60,000 nt of DNA from Apostichopus japonicus (taxonomy: Eukaryota; Echinodermata; Holothuroidea; Aspidochirotida; Stichopodidae). Location: NCBI RefSeq assembly GCF_037975245.1, contig NC_092572.1:10861769-10921768 (forward strand). The letters are read 5' to 3'. The translations under genes were made by a program, and so were the position numbers. The notes beneath the pieces are model-generated. The model was given only the letters and a program-made list of their open reading frames with translations, did not search any database and was not told the origin of the DNA. This document shows positions 33,951 through 46,960 of this stretch, piece after piece. How positions within the stretch are numbered: position 1 is the stretch's first letter; each line of letters opens with the position of its first letter.

Positions 33951-34366
33951 GCATTTCTATCTGGATCAAGAATCATGCTAATGTGTATGCACAATAAAAT
34001 GGTAGTCATCAGGGATCCAATTTCTGTGACAACAACCAAAAACAGCTTTGGTGATAATCTGTCCAGGTGTTTGACCCAGGAGCTTCCTAAAACCTACCTT
34101 GTTTGATCCCTCCCATCCTCCCTACCTCTGCCTCCCTCTCCCCTCTCTTCCAGCTGTTGTCTAGACTCTCTTCACAACTTCATAGAATAGTGGATACATC
34201 TGTCAACAAAGCTATTCCCATATCTACTTACATCAGCTTGTATCAACTGCCACTCCCCCTGCCTCCCCCTGCCTCCCTCTCCCCTCTCTTCCAGCTGTTG
34301 TCTAGACTCTCTTCACATAGAATAGTGGATACATCTGTCAACAAAGCTATACCCATATCTACTTAC

Positions 34367-34545
34367 ATCAGCTTGTATTAACTCCCACTCCTGCTGACAC
34401 TCTTTGGGTGTGAAGTTTTGAAAGGACACCTTCTCCCAGTCTACCTTTGAAAGGGTGAACTTCCATGAATGTTTGTCACTCTTTGGCAACTGCTTTTTCA
34501 AGTTGCTCAAGAGAGTTAATCTGTCATCCATCTTGAAATGGGTAT
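34367..34545 (-). CDS. UBTF: N exon (type I), copy 4
   Basis: Open, 179 nt; acceptor CTGTCATCAG, donor GAT|GTAAGT. MDDRLTLLSNLKKQLP. First exon of the best N-L-B1a series in the left half of the array. Confidence 0.75.
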
Positions 34546-34670
34546 CTGATGACAGACAATGTAATCTTTTATCGAAGTGAAAAAATATTCCACACTGCTA
34601 GTTGAAAACCCCATCTCAATAACATGCCCCTTACTTGAGATATGTTTGATTGAATATGACCGTTTTGGAC

Positions 34671-34908
34671 TACCTTGTTATCTGCTGGACCTGAGATGTC
34701 CATCGCTGTATCATTTATACACTGTGCTGTATGCTGCAGCTGTATGTACTGACTGTACACTAGTGTCTAATTACCAACGGTAGCAAGTTGTGTGTGTATT
34801 TTCTGGGATCGATGGTGGTGCCCAACACTTCTGTTACACCTCATTGGAAACTAGGTCAGATTACCGGCATTAGATGTTTCTTTTTGCGCGAGTCTTCACA
34901 ACCTTTAA
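34671..34908. mobile_element. Truncated TTAA-MITE copy
   Basis: Right ~240 bp of the MITE, ending CACAACCTTTAA. Confidence 0.75.
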
Positions 34909-35146
34909 ATAATGACAGCCCTTATACTCAACTTTGACTATCTCCCAAAATGGAAAAAGACTGTTTCTTAGCTGTCACATAACTGTCACATAGCTGTCAT
35001 ATAGCTAAACCTATGACACAATCTAAAGATTGCAGTTAGGTTTGTGTATGCTTTTAACAGTATGGTTTACAGTATGTTGAGACATGCGAGGCAGGGGATA
35101 ATAACTGAAGAAATTGAAACAAAAATATATCAAAATGCAATCTTAC

Positions 35147-35193
35147 TAGAACTCTGATTTCTTGACGTCGTAATCTTTTATTTCGGCAGCATA
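35147..35193 (-). pseudogene. UBTF: B1b exon, 5'-truncated
   Basis: Same truncation and GTAAGA donor as 28644-28690. Confidence 0.6.
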
Positions 35194-35264
35194 CCATCTC
35201 AATAACATGCCCCTAACTTGAGATATATGTTTGATTGAATGTTTGATTGAATATATACTCTGAA

Positions 35265-35960
35265 TAACTTACCTCGGGTCTGTCCTTTAACTGCTTCGCC
35301 AACCACAACATGTATGGGATGGGGCGAATTGGTGATCTGCTACCGAACGGTTTTAGTTCGGGGTGTTCCGTGCTTTATTGATAGATAGAAAATTGAAAAA
35401 CTAAGAATAATGGAGCAGTAGTTTTAAAGAACCTCTAAAATATGTTTTTATAACGTTATGAATAACTTCCCTCTGGTCTGTCCTTTAACTGCTTCGCCAA
35501 CCACAACATGTATGGGGTGGGGCGAATTGGTGATCGGGTACCGAACTGTTCTAGTTCGGGGTGTTCCGTGCTTTAATGATATCATAGAAAATTGAGAAAC
35601 TAAGAATATTGGAGCAGTAGCTTTAAAGAACCTCTAAAAAATGTTTTTATAACGTTAAGAATAACTTACTATGAATAACTTAACCCGGACCCGTCTGCCC
35701 TGTAACTGCTTCGCCAACCACAACATGTATGGGGTGGGGCGAATTGGTGATCGGGTACCGAACGGTTTTAGTTCGGGGTGTTCCGTGCTTTAATGATATC
35801 ATAGAAATTGAAAAACTAAGAATAATGGAGCAGTAGTTTTAAAGAACCTGTAAAATATGTTTTTATAACGTTAAGAATAACTTACTCTGAATAACTTACC
35901 TCGGGTCTGTCCTTTAACTGCTTCGCCAACCACAACATGTATGGGGTGGGGCGAATCTCC
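35265..35960 (-). repeat. UBTF: B2a cluster, 4 copies
   Basis: Variant-1 copies with donors near 35273, 35472, 35690 and 35906. The second has a GG donor and a changed exon end. The third has a changed exon end (AACCCGGACC on the plus strand). The last is joined to the N-block at GGGGCGAAT. Confidence 0.6.
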
Positions 35961-36310
35961 CCTCTCTTCCAGCTGTTGTCTAGACTCTCTTCACTACTTC
36001 ATAGAATAGTGGATACATCTGTCAACAAAGCTATACCCATATCTACTTACATCAGCTTGTATCAACTCCCACCCCCCCTGCCTCCCTCTCCCCTCTCTTC
36101 CAGCTGTAGTCTAGACTCTCTTCACAACTTCATAGAATAGTGGATGGATACATCTCTCAACAAAGCTATACCCATATCTACTTACATTAGCTTGTATCAA
36201 CTCCCACTCCCCCTGCCTCCCTCTCCCCTCTCTTCCAGCTGGAGTCTAGACTCTCTTCACATAGAATAGTGGATACATCTGTCAACAAAGCTATACCCAT
36301 ATCTACTTAC

Positions 36311-36489
36311 ATCAGCTTGTATTAACTCCCACTCCTGCTGACACTCTTTGGGTGTGAAGTTTTGAAAGGACACCTTCTCCCAGTCTACCTTTGAAAGGGT
36401 GAACTTCCATGAATGTTTGTCACTCTTTGGCAACTGCTTTTTCAAGTTGCTCAAGAGAGTTAATCTGTCATCCATCTTGAAATGGGTAT
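36311..36489 (-). CDS. UBTF: N exon (type I), copy 5
   Basis: Open, 1944 bp from copy 4 and near-identical to it. No L exon lies between it and the next N exon to the left, so it cannot form a complete head by itself. Confidence 0.7.
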
Positions 36490-36611
36490 CTGATGACAGA
36501 CAATGTAATCTTTTATTGAAGTGAAAAAATATTCCACACTGCTAGTTGAAAACCCCATCTCAATAACATGCCCCTTACTTGAGATATGTTTGATTGAATA
36601 TGACCGTTTTG

Positions 36612-36844
36612 GACTACCTTGTTATCTGCTGGACCTGAGATGTCCATCGCTGTATCATTTATACACTGTGCTGTATGCTGCAGCTGTATGTACTGACTGT
36701 ACACTAGTGTCTAATTACCAACGGTAGCAAGTTGTGTGTGTATTTTCTGGGATCGATGGTTCACTTCTGTTACACCTCATTGGAAACTAGGTCAGATTAC
36801 AGGCATTAGATGTTTCTTTTTGCGCGAGTCCTCACAACCTTTAA
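36612..36844. mobile_element. Truncated TTAA-MITE copy
   Basis: As at 34671-34908 with a small internal deletion at GATCGATGGTTCAC. Confidence 0.7.
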
Positions 36845-37082
36845 ATAATGACAGCCCTTATACTCAACTTTGACTATCTCCCAAATTGGAAAAAGACTGT
36901 TTCTTAGCTGTCACATAACTGTCACATAGCTGTCATATAGCTAAACCTATGACACAATCTAAAGATTGCAGTTAGGTTTGTGTATGCTTTTAACAGTATG
37001 GTTTACAGTATGTTGAGACATGCGAGGCAGGGGATAAGAACTGAAGAAATTGAAACAAAAATATATCAAAATGCAATCGTAC

Positions 37083-37147
37083 TAGAACTCTGTTATCTTG
37101 ACGTCGTAATCTTTCATTTCGGCAGCATACTTGGTGACGTATTTTTG
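37083..37147 (-). CDS. UBTF: B1b exon, divergent copy
   Basis: 65 nt, phase 0-2. QKYVTKYAAEMKDYDVKI differs from the 29233 type at about eight residues but keeps length, acceptor and donor (TTCTA|GTACGA). The mix of synonymous and replacement changes without indels supports coding origin. Confidence 0.7.
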
Positions 37148-37429
37148 CTGATGGAAGAGAAAGAGAGATACTGTATGTCACATGATACGGTAGCTCAAGG
37201 TAAAAGCTTCATTTTAAAGCACATTCCACTGTTAAAGACTCCATCAAGCTGGAGAATGACTGCACCGAAATGGAAGTTGTAATGGCTCAAAGCTGGTGTT
37301 CTATTTGCCAATCTTTACATCTCTTTTTGCCAATCGGACAACCAGAGAAATCTTGAAAAACTTTGCCCTAATATATATACTACTCAAATTTTGTGTAGCG
37401 GTTGGAAGATTCTGTTTCTCTCATATAAG

Positions 37430-37540
37430 ATTCGTATGGTTCCTGTGTAAAATACATATGGTTCCTGTGTAAAATACACATGGTTCCTGTGTAAAATACA
37501 TATGGTTCCAGTATACAATACATATGGTTCCTGTGTAAAA
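37430..37540. repeat. 22-bp minisatellite block
   Basis: Five copies of the CATATGGTTCCTGTGT unit. Confidence 0.85.
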
Positions 37541-37811
37541 CAACTGCTATGCATCTTTGCACTTGTAGAGCAATTTGCCCATTTTGTGACAGGATACCAG
37601 ATAAATTATCCCTGCATGCACATGGTATCAGAGAGAGAGAAAATCTGATCTAATATTGCATATTTAAAATCATCTACATATTCATGAAATCTTTGAATGC
37701 AATTGGCATGTAACACAAGTGTACAAAATGACACCGAAAAACAGCATTTTCCCTGACCAATATCAAACCAGAGATTTATGGGTTTAATATGAAATATTGG
37801 AGAGGACAAAC

Positions 37812-37958
37812 CTTTTTCTTTTTCGACAATGTCTTGTACTTCTCCGCCAAGACCTAGCTTATCTTTGTCTGTGAAAAAGTTGTGTTTTTCTCTTTCACAG
37901 ACTTTTGTTTGGCAGAGTAGTACCTTATATATGGTGTCAATGGTTTCTTTGGATACAG
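37812..37958 (-). pseudogene. UBTF: B1a exon with nonsense codon
   Basis: Same subtype and same TAG (37854-37856) as 29988-30134, so the stop predates duplication of the two. Confidence 0.75.
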
Positions 37959-38125
37959 CTGTAAGTAGATGAGAGATGCTAGGTTAAAACAAAGGATGGG
38001 AAAACATTCATATACCATTAATGATATCATAGAAAATTGAAAAACTAAGAATAATGGAGCAGTAGTTTTAAAGAACCTGTAAAATATGTTTTTAAAAGGT
38101 TAAGAATAACTTACTCTGAATAACT

Positions 38126-38835
38126 TACCTTGGGTCTGTCCTTTAACTGCTTCGCCAACCACAACATGTATGGCGTGGGGCGAATTGGTGATCGGCTACC
38201 AAACGGTTTTAGTTCGGGGTGTTCCGTGCTTTAATGATATCATAGAAAATTGAAAAACTAAGAATAAAGGAGTAGTAGTTTTAAAGAACCTGTAAAATAT
38301 GTTTTTTTAACATTAAGAATAACTTACTCTGAATAACTTACCTCGGGTCTGTCCTTTGAATTCTTCCACAACCTGTATGGGGTGGGGCGAATGGGCCCAG
38401 TACCAAGTTCGGGGTGTTCCGTGCTTTAATGATATCATAGAAAATTGAAAAACTAAGAATAATGGAGCAGTAGTTTTAAAGAACCTGTAAAATATGTTTT
38501 TTTAACGTTAAGAATAACTTACTCTGAATAACTTACCTCGGGTCTGTCCTTTGAATTCTTCCACAACCTGTTTGGGGTGGGGCGAATGGGCCCAGTACCA
38601 AGTTCGGGGTGTTCCATGCTTTAATGATATCATAGAAAATTGAAAAACTAAGAATAATGGAGCAGTAGTTTTAAAGAACCTGTAAAATATGTTTTTTTAA
38701 CGTTAAGAATAACTTACTCTGAATAACTTACCTCGGGTCTGTCCTTTAACTGCTTCGCCAACCACAACATGTATAGGGTGGGGCGAATTGGTGATCGGCT
38801 ACTGAACGGTTTTAGTTGGGGGTGTTCCGTGCTTT
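38126..38835 (-). repeat. UBTF: B2a cluster, 4 copies
   Basis: Donors near 38130 (variant 1), 38341 and 38538 (variant 2) and 38730 (variant 1). Donors are intact. It is followed on the right by the L-side intron and the 17-bp minisatellite (39010-39235). Confidence 0.6.
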
Positions 38836-39620
38836 AATGATATCATAGAAAATTGAAAAACTAAGAATAATGGAGCAGTAGTTTTAAAGAACCTCTAAAA
38901 TAAAGGATGGGAAAACATTAATGATCGCTTCACAATAGCAAAACATGGAAAAGAACATACTACAGTTTAAAGATAAGAACAGTTATCATGTAAATGAAGA
39001 GGAAAATACACTGAAAACCCTAAAGAACAATATTTCCTGAACTCCCTAAAGAACGATACTCCCTGAACTCCATAAAGAAGGATAATCCCTAAAGAACAAT
39101 ACTCCCTAAAGAACAATACTCCTTAAAGAACAATACTCCCTAAAGAATAATACTAGGTACCTAAAGAACTATGCTCCATGAACTCCCTAAAGAAATTTAT
39201 TATTCCCTAAAGAAGAATACTCCCTAAAGAACAATAGACGAAAGAAGAAATCCGTACGATCATCATCAACAGGTAAGAAAGTTCAAAGGATATAATGAAA
39301 TGGGGCAACTGGTACAACCCACACCTACACAGTGCACCACTTTTATCATTAAGCAATGTAAATAAACAAAGAAACTATTAGTTTTTCTTGATGGTGGAGT
39401 GAGGAATTTATTAATCATGTTTGTGTGTTAAAACAATTGCTTCTGAAGCAACCAGGTATAGTGATGCCAACTACACCTGTACATTCTCAATATGAGTAGA
39501 TCGTAAAAACTGATATTTTTGAATGTCATAAATAGACCTTTAGAAAATCATACGGAACACATGTTCACCAATTCTGTTGGTTGTGTTCTCATTTACATTC
39601 TACTTTTGCACACCACTTAC

Positions 39621-39707
39621 AGCACTCCGCTTGGGGATGTAAGTTGGGCTGTTCACCATAACCAGGGCTTCCTTAGCAATTTGGGTAGCTGTCTTGTACT
39701 TTTGAAT
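39621..39707 (-). CDS. UBTF: L exon (type b), copy 1
   Basis: 87 nt, phase 0-0, acceptor CTCTTTTTAG, donor GCT|GTAAGT. IQKYKTATQIAKEAL, ending IPKRSA. Type b is nearer to UBF VRKFRTLTELI than type a. Open. Confidence 0.7.
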
Positions 39708-40404
39708 CTAAAAAGAGCAAGGAACAAGGCAAAGAACAAGAAATGAACACAAAATATCAACGCAGAATACATTAAGTATCAACTCAGAATACACAAAATA
39801 TCAACGCAGAATACACAAAATATCAACGCAGAATACACAAAATATCAAAGCAGCATAATGCATTTCTATCTGGATCAAGAATCATGCTAATGTGTATGCA
39901 CAATAAAATGGTAGTCATCAGGGATCCAATTTCTGTGACAACAACCAAAAACAGCTTTGGTGATAATCTGTCCAGGTGTTTGACCCAGGAGCTTCCTAAA
40001 ACCTACCTTGTTTGATCCCTCCCATCCTCCCTACCTCTGCCTCCCTCTCCCCTCTCTTCCAGCTGTTGTCTAGACTCTCTTCACAACTTCATAGAATAGT
40101 GGATACATCTGTCAACAAAGCTATTCCCATATCTACTTACATCAGCTTGTATCAACTCCCACTCCCCCTGCCTCCCTCTCCCCTCTCTTCCAGCTGTTGT
40201 CTAGACTCTCTTCACAACTTCATAGAATAGTGGATACATCTTGTCAACAAAGCTATTCCCATATCTACTTACAACAGCTTGTATCAACTTCCACTCCCCC
40301 TGCCTCCCTCTCCCCTCTCTTCCAGCTGTTGTCTAGACTCTCTTCACAACTTCATAGAATAGTGGATACATCTTGTCAACAAAGCTATTCCCATATCTAC
40401 TTAC

Positions 40405-40583
40405 ATCAGCTTGTATCAACTCCCACTCCTGCTGACACTCTTCGGGTGTGAATTGATGGAATGCCACCATCTCCCACTTGACCTTGGAAATGGTGGACTT
40501 ATAAAAACCGGTGTCTCTCGTAGGGAATTGTTTGAACAGGTTGCTTACAAGAGTTAACCTGTCTTCCATCTTGAAATGGGTAT
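40405..40583 (-). CDS. UBTF: N exon (type II), copy 1
   Basis: 179 nt, open, acceptor CTGTCACCAG, donor GAT|GTAAGT. MEDRLTLVSNLFKQFP, then WEMVAFHQFTPEECQQEW. Confidence 0.72.
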
Positions 40584-40823
40584 CTGGTGACAGACAATGT
40601 AATATTTTATTGAAGAGAAAAATATTCCACACTGCTAGATGAAAAACCCATCTCAATATCATGCCCCTAACTTGATATACATGTTTGATTGAATGTGACC
40701 ATTTTTGACTGGCAAACCCTCAACTACTCCAGGAAGTTGGATCACATCAGGGGGCCTGTGATGCCATCTTGGCAAATGCTCTTAATCAGTGATCAGGGCA
40801 TTCTACTTTTGCACACCACTTAC

Positions 40824-40910
40824 AGCACTCCGCTTGGGGGTGTAAGTTGGGCTGTCCACCATAACCAGGGCTTCCTTAGCAATTTGGGTAGCTGTCTTGT
40901 ACTTTTGAAT
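40824..40910 (-). CDS. UBTF: L exon (type b), copy 2
   Basis: Open; differs from copy 1 by a few substitutions (TYTPKRSA end). Confidence 0.68.
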
Positions 40911-41607
40911 CTAAAAAGAGCAAGGAACAAGGCAAAGAACAAGAAATGAACACAAAATATCAACGCAGAATACATTAAGTATCAACTCAGAATACACAAA
41001 ATATCAACGCAGAATACACAAAATATCAACGCAGAATACAAAAAATATCAAAGCAGCATAATGCATTTCTATCTGGATCAAGAATCATGCTAATGTGTAT
41101 GCACAATAAAATGGTAGTCATCAGGGATCCAATTTCTGTGACAACAACCAAAAACAGCTTTGGTGATAATCTGTCCAGGTGTTTGACCCAGGAGCTTCCT
41201 AAAACCTACCTTGTTTGATCCCTCCTGTCCTCCCTACCTCTGCCTCCCTCTCCCCTCTCTTCCAGCTGTTGTCTAGACTCTCTTCACAACTTCATAGAAT
41301 AGTGGATACATCTGTCAACAAAGCTATTCCCATATCTACTTACATCAGCTTGTATCAACTCCCACTCCCCCTGCCTCCCTCTCCCCTCTCTTCCAGCTGT
41401 TGTCTAGACTCTCTTCACAACTTCATAGAATAGTGGATACATCTTGTCAACAAAGCTATTCCCATATCTACTTACAACAGCTTGTATCAACTTCCACTCC
41501 CCCTGCCTCCCTCTCCCCTCTCTTCCAGCTGTTGTCTAGACTCTCTTCACAACTTCATAGAATAGTGGATACATCTTGTCAACAAAGCTATTCCCATATC
41601 TACTTAC

Positions 41608-41786
41608 ATCAGCTTGTATCAACTCCCACTCCTGCTGACACTCTTCGGGTGTGAATTGATGGAATGCCACCATCTCCCACTTGACCTTGGAAATGGTGGA
41701 CTTATAAAAACCGGTGTCTCTCGTAGGGAATTGTTTGAACAGGTTGCTTACAAGAGTTAACCTGTCTTCCATCTTGAAATGGGTAT
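41608..41786 (-). CDS. UBTF: N exon (type II), copy 2
   Basis: Identical by eye to 40405-40583, 1203 bp away. Confidence 0.7.
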
Positions 41787-42026
41787 CTGGTGACAGACAA
41801 TGTAATATTTTATTGAAGAGAAAAATATTCCACACTGCTAGATGAAAAACCCATCTCAATATCATGCCCCTAACTTGATATACATGTTTGATTGAATGTG
41901 ACCATTTTTGACTGGCAAACCCTCAACTACTCCAGGAAGTTGGATCACATCAGGGGGCCTGTGATGCCATCTTGGCAAATGCTCTTAATCAGTGATCAGG
42001 GCATTCTACTTTTGCACACCACTTAC

Positions 42027-42113
42027 AGCACTCCGCTTGGGGGTGTAAGTTGGGCTGTCCACCATAACCAGGGCTTCCTTAGCAATTTGGGTAGCTGTCT
42101 TGTACTTTTGAAT
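42027..42113 (-). CDS. UBTF: L exon (type b), copy 3
   Basis: Identical by eye to 40824-40910. Confidence 0.68.
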
Positions 42114-42810
42114 CTAAAAAGAGCAAGGAACAAGGCAAAGAACAAGAAATGAACACAAAATATCAACGCAGAATACATTAAGTATCAACTCAGAATACAC
42201 AAAATATCAACGCAGAATACACAAAATATCAACGCAGAATACAAAAAATATCAAAGCAGCATAATGCATTTCTATCTGGATCAAGAATCATGCTAATGTG
42301 TATGCACAATAAAATGGTAGTCATCAGGGATCCAATTTCTGTGACAACAACCAAAAACAGCTTTGGTGATAATCTGTCCAGGTGTTTGACCCAGGAGCTT
42401 CCTAAAACCTACCTTGTTTGATCCCTCCTGTCCTCCCTACCTCTGCCTCCCTCTCCCCTCTCTTCCAGCTGTTGTCTAGACTCTCTTCACAACTTCATAG
42501 AATAGTGGATACATCTGTCAACAAAGCTATTCCCATATCTACTTACATCAGCTTGTATCAACTCCCACTCCCCCTGCCTCCCTCTCCCCTCTCTTCCAGC
42601 TGTTGTCTAGACTCTCTTCACAACTTCATAGAATAGTGGATACATCTTGTCAACAAAGCTATTCCCATATCTACTTACAACAGCTTGTATCAACTTCCAC
42701 TCCCCCTGCCTCCCTCTCCCCTCTCTTCCAGCTGTTGTCTAGACTCTCTTCACAACTTCATAGAATAGTGGATACATCTTGTCAACAAAGCTATTCCCAT
42801 ATCTACTTAC

Positions 42811-42989
42811 ATCAGCTTGTATCAACTCCCACTCCTGCTGACACTCTTCGGGTGTGAATTGATGGAATGCCACCATCTCCCACTTGACCTTGGAAATGGT
42901 GGACTTATAAAAACCGGTGTCTCTCGTAGGGAATTGTTTGAACAGGTTGCTTACAAGAGTTAACCTGTCTTCCATCTTGAAATGGGTAT
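42811..42989 (-). CDS. UBTF: N exon (type II), copy 3
   Basis: Identical by eye to copies 1 and 2. Confidence 0.7.
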
Positions 42990-43229
42990 CTGGTGACAGA
43001 CAATGTAATATTTTATTGAAGAGAAAAATATTCCACACTGCTAGATGAAAAACCCATCTCAATATCATGCCCCTAACTTGATATACATGTTTGATTGAAT
43101 GTGACCATTTTTGACTGGCAAACCCTCAACTACTCCAGGAAGTTGGATCACATCAGGGGGCCTGTGATGCCATCTTGGCAAATGCTCTTAATCAGTGATC
43201 AGGGCATTCTACTTTTGCACACCACTTAC

Positions 43230-43316
43230 AGCACTCCGCTTGGGGGTGTAAGTTGGGCTGTCCACCATAACCAGGGCTTCCTTAGCAATTTGGGTAGCTG
43301 TCTTGTACTTTTGAAT
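43230..43316 (-). CDS. UBTF: L exon (type b), copy 4
   Basis: Identical by eye to copies 2 and 3. Confidence 0.68.
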
Positions 43317-43749
43317 CTAAAAAGAGCAAGGAACAAGGCAAAGAACAAGAAATGAACACAAAATATCAACGCAGAATACATTAAGTATCAACTCAGAATA
43401 CACAAAATATCAACGCAGAATACACAAAATATCAACGCAGAATACAAAAAATATCAAAGCAGCATAATGCATTTCTATCTGGATCAAGAATCATGCTAAT
43501 GTGTATGCACAATAAAATGGTAGTCATCAGGGATCCAATTTCTGTGACAACAACCAAAAACAGCTTTGGTGATAATCTGTCCAGGTGTTTGACCCAGGAG
43601 CTTCCTAAAACCTACCTTGTTTGATCCCTCCTGTCCTCCCTACCTCTGCCTCCCTCTCCCCTCTCTTCCAGCTGTTGTCTAGACTCTCTTCACAACTTCA
43701 TAGAATAGTGGATACATCTGTCAACAAAGCTATTCCCATATCTACTTAC

Positions 43750-43928
43750 ATCAGCTTGTATCAACTCCCACTCCTGCTGACACTCTTCGGGTGTGAATTG
43801 ATGGAATGCCACCATCTCCCACTTGACTTTGGAAATGGTGGACTTATAAAAACCGGTGTCTCTCATAGGGAATTGTTTCAACAGGTTGCTTACAAGAGTT
43901 AACCTGTCTTCCATCTTGAAATGGGTAT
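43750..43928 (-). CDS. UBTF: N exon (type II), copy 4
   Basis: Open, with replacement changes (SNLLKQFPMRD). The acceptor reads CTGTCGCCAG. Confidence 0.7.
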
Positions 43929-44168
43929 CTGGCGACAGACAATGTAATATTTTATTGAAGAGAAAAATATTCCACACTGCTAGATGAAAAACCCATCTCA
44001 ATATCATGCCCCTAACTTGATATACATGTTTGATTGAATGTGACCATTTTTGACTGGCAAACCCTCAACTACTCCAGGAAGTTGGATCACATCAGGGGGC
44101 CTGTGATGCCATCTTGGCAAATGCTCTTAATCAGTGATCAGGGCATTCTACTTTTGCACACCACTTAC

Positions 44169-44255
44169 AGCACTCCGCTTGGGGATGTAAGTTGGGCTGT
44201 TCACCATAACCAGGGCTTCCTTAGCAATTTGGGTAGCTGTCTTGTACTTTTGAAT
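44169..44255 (-). CDS. UBTF: L exon (type b), copy 5
   Basis: Open; returns to the copy 1 sequence (TYIPKRSA end). Confidence 0.68.
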
Positions 44256-44688
44256 CTAAAAAGAGCAAGGAACAAGGCAAAGAACAAGAAATGAACACAA
44301 AATATCAACGCAGAATACATTAAGTATCAACTCAGAATACACAAAATATCAACGCAGAATACACAAAATATCAACGCAGAATACAAAAAATATCAAAGCA
44401 GCATAATGCATTTCTATCTGGATCAAGAATCATGCTAATGTGTATGCACAATAAAATGGTAGTCATCAGGGATCCAATTTCTGTGACAACAACCAAAAAC
44501 AGCTTTGGTGATAATCTGTCCAGGTGTTTGACCCAGGAGCTTCCTAAAACCTACCTTGTTTGATCCCTCCTGTCCTCCCTACCTCTGCCTCCCTCTCCCC
44601 TCTCTTCCAGCTGTTGTCTAGACTCTCTTCACAACTTCATAGAATAGTGGATACATCTGTCAACAAAGCTATTCCCATATCTACTTAC

Positions 44689-44867
44689 ATCAGCTTGTAT
44701 CAACTCCCACTCCTGCTGACACTCTTCGGGTGTGAATTGATGGAATGCCACCATCTCCCACTTGACCTTGGAAATGGTGGACTTATAAAAACCGGTGTCT
44801 CTCGTAGGGAATTGTTTGAACAGGTTGCTTACAAGAGTTAACCTGTCTTCCATCTTGAAATGGGTAT
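44689..44867 (-). CDS. UBTF: N exon (type II), copy 5
   Basis: Open, 939 bp from copy 4. Confidence 0.7.
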
Positions 44868-45107
44868 CTGGTGACAGACAATGTAATATTTTATTGAAGA
44901 GAAAAATATTCCACACTGCTAGATGAAAAACCCATCTCAATATCATGCCCCTAACTTGATATACATGTTTGATTGAATGTGACCATTTTTGACTGGCAAA
45001 CCCTCAACTACTCCAGGAAGTTGGATCACATCAGGGGGCCTGTGATGCCATCTTGGCAAATGCTCTTAATCAGTGATCAGGGCATTCTACTTTTGCACAC
45101 CACTTAC

Positions 45108-45194
45108 AGCACTCCGCTTGGGGATGTAAGTTGGGCTGTTCACCATAACCAGGGCTTCCTTAGCAATTTGGGTAGCTGTCTTGTACTTTTGAAT
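45108..45194 (-). CDS. UBTF: L exon (type b), copy 6
   Basis: Open. Confidence 0.68.
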
Positions 45195-45891
45195 CTAAAA
45201 AGAGCAAGGAACAAGGCAAAGAACAAGAAATGAACACAAAATATCAACGCAGAATACATTAAGTATCAACTCAGAATACACAAAATATCAACGCAGAATA
45301 CACAAAATATCAACGCAGAATACAAAAAATATCAAAGCAGCATAATGCATTTCTATCTGGATCAAGAATCATGCTAATGTGTATGCACAATAAAATGGTA
45401 GTCATCAGGGATCCAATTTCTGTGACAACAACCAAAAACAGCTTTGGTGATAATCTGTCCAGGTGTTTGACCCAGGAGCTTCCTAAAACCTACCTTGTAT
45501 GATCCCTCCTGTCCTCCCTACCTCTGCCTCCCTCTCCCATCTCTTCCAGCTGTTGTCTAGACTCTCTTCACAACTTCATAGAATAGTGGATACATCTGTC
45601 AACAAAGCTATTCCCATATCTACTTACATCAGCTTGTATCAACTCCCACTCCCCCTGCCTCCCTCTCCCCTCTCTTCCAGCTGTTGTCTAGACTCTCTTC
45701 ACAACTTCATAGAATAGTGGATACATCTTGTCAACAAAGCTATTCCCATATCTACTTACATCAGCTTGTATCAACTTCCACTCCCCCTGCCTCCCTCTCC
45801 CCTCTCTTCCAGCTGTTGTCTAGACTCTCTTCACAACTTCATAGAATAGTGGATACATCTTGTCAACAAAGCTATTCCCATATCTACTTAC

Positions 45892-46070
45892 ATCAGCTTG
45901 TATCTACTCCCACTCCTGCTGACACTCTTCGGGTGTGAATTGATGGAATGCCACCATCTCCCACTTGACCTTGGAAATGGTGGACTTATAAAAACCGGTG
46001 TCTCTCGTAGGGAATTGTTTGAACAGGTTGCTTACAAGAGTTAACCTGTCTTCCATCTTGAAATGGGTAT
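45892..46070 (-). pseudogene. UBTF: N exon (type II) with nonsense codon, copy 6
   Basis: The leucine codon after EWE is TAG instead of TTG, five codons before the donor. Otherwise as its neighbours. Confidence 0.75.
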
Positions 46071-46308
46071 CTGGTGACAGACAATGTAATATTTTATTGA
46101 AGAGAAAAATATTCCACACTGCTAGATGAAAAACCCATCTCAATATCATGCCCCTAACTTGATATATGTTTGATTGAATGTGACCATTTTTGACTGGCAA
46201 ACCCTCAACTACTCCAGGAAGTTGGATCACATCAGGGGGCCTGTGATGCCATCTTGGCAAATGCTCTTAATCAGTGATCAGGGCATTCTACTTTTGCACA
46301 CCACTTAC

Positions 46309-46395
46309 AGCACTCCGCTTGGGGATGTAAGTTGGGCTGTTCACCATAACCAGGGCTTCCTTAGCAATTTGGGTAGCTGTCTTGTACTTTTGAAT
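46309..46395 (-). CDS. UBTF: L exon (type b), copy 7
   Basis: Open; borders intact. Confidence 0.68.
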
Positions 46396-46960
46396 CTAAA
46401 AAGAGCAAGGAACAAGGCAAAGAACAAGAAATGAACACAAAATATCAACGCAGAATACATTAAGTATCAACTCAGAATACATAAAATATCAACGCAGAAT
46501 ACACAAAATATCAACGCAGAATACAAAAAATATCAAAGCAGCATAATGCATTTCTATCTAGATCAAGAATCATGCTAATGTGTATGCACAATAAAATGGT
46601 AGTCATCAGGGATCCAATTTCTGTGACAACAACCAAAAACAGCTTTGGTGATAATCTGTCCAGGTGTTTGACCCAGGAGCTTCCTAAAACCTACCTTGTT
46701 TGATCCCTCCCATCCTCCCTACCTCTGCCTCCCTCTCCCCTCTCTTCCAGCTGTTGTCTAGACTCTCTTCACAACTTCATAGAATAGTGGATACATCTGT
46801 CAACAAAGCTATTCCCATATCTACTTACATCAGCTTGTATCAACTCCCACTCCCCCTGCCTCCCTCTCCCCTCTCTTCCAGCTGTTGTCTAGACTCTCTT
46901 CACAACTTCATAGAATAGTGGATACATCTTGTCAACAAAGCTATTCCCATATCTACTTAC

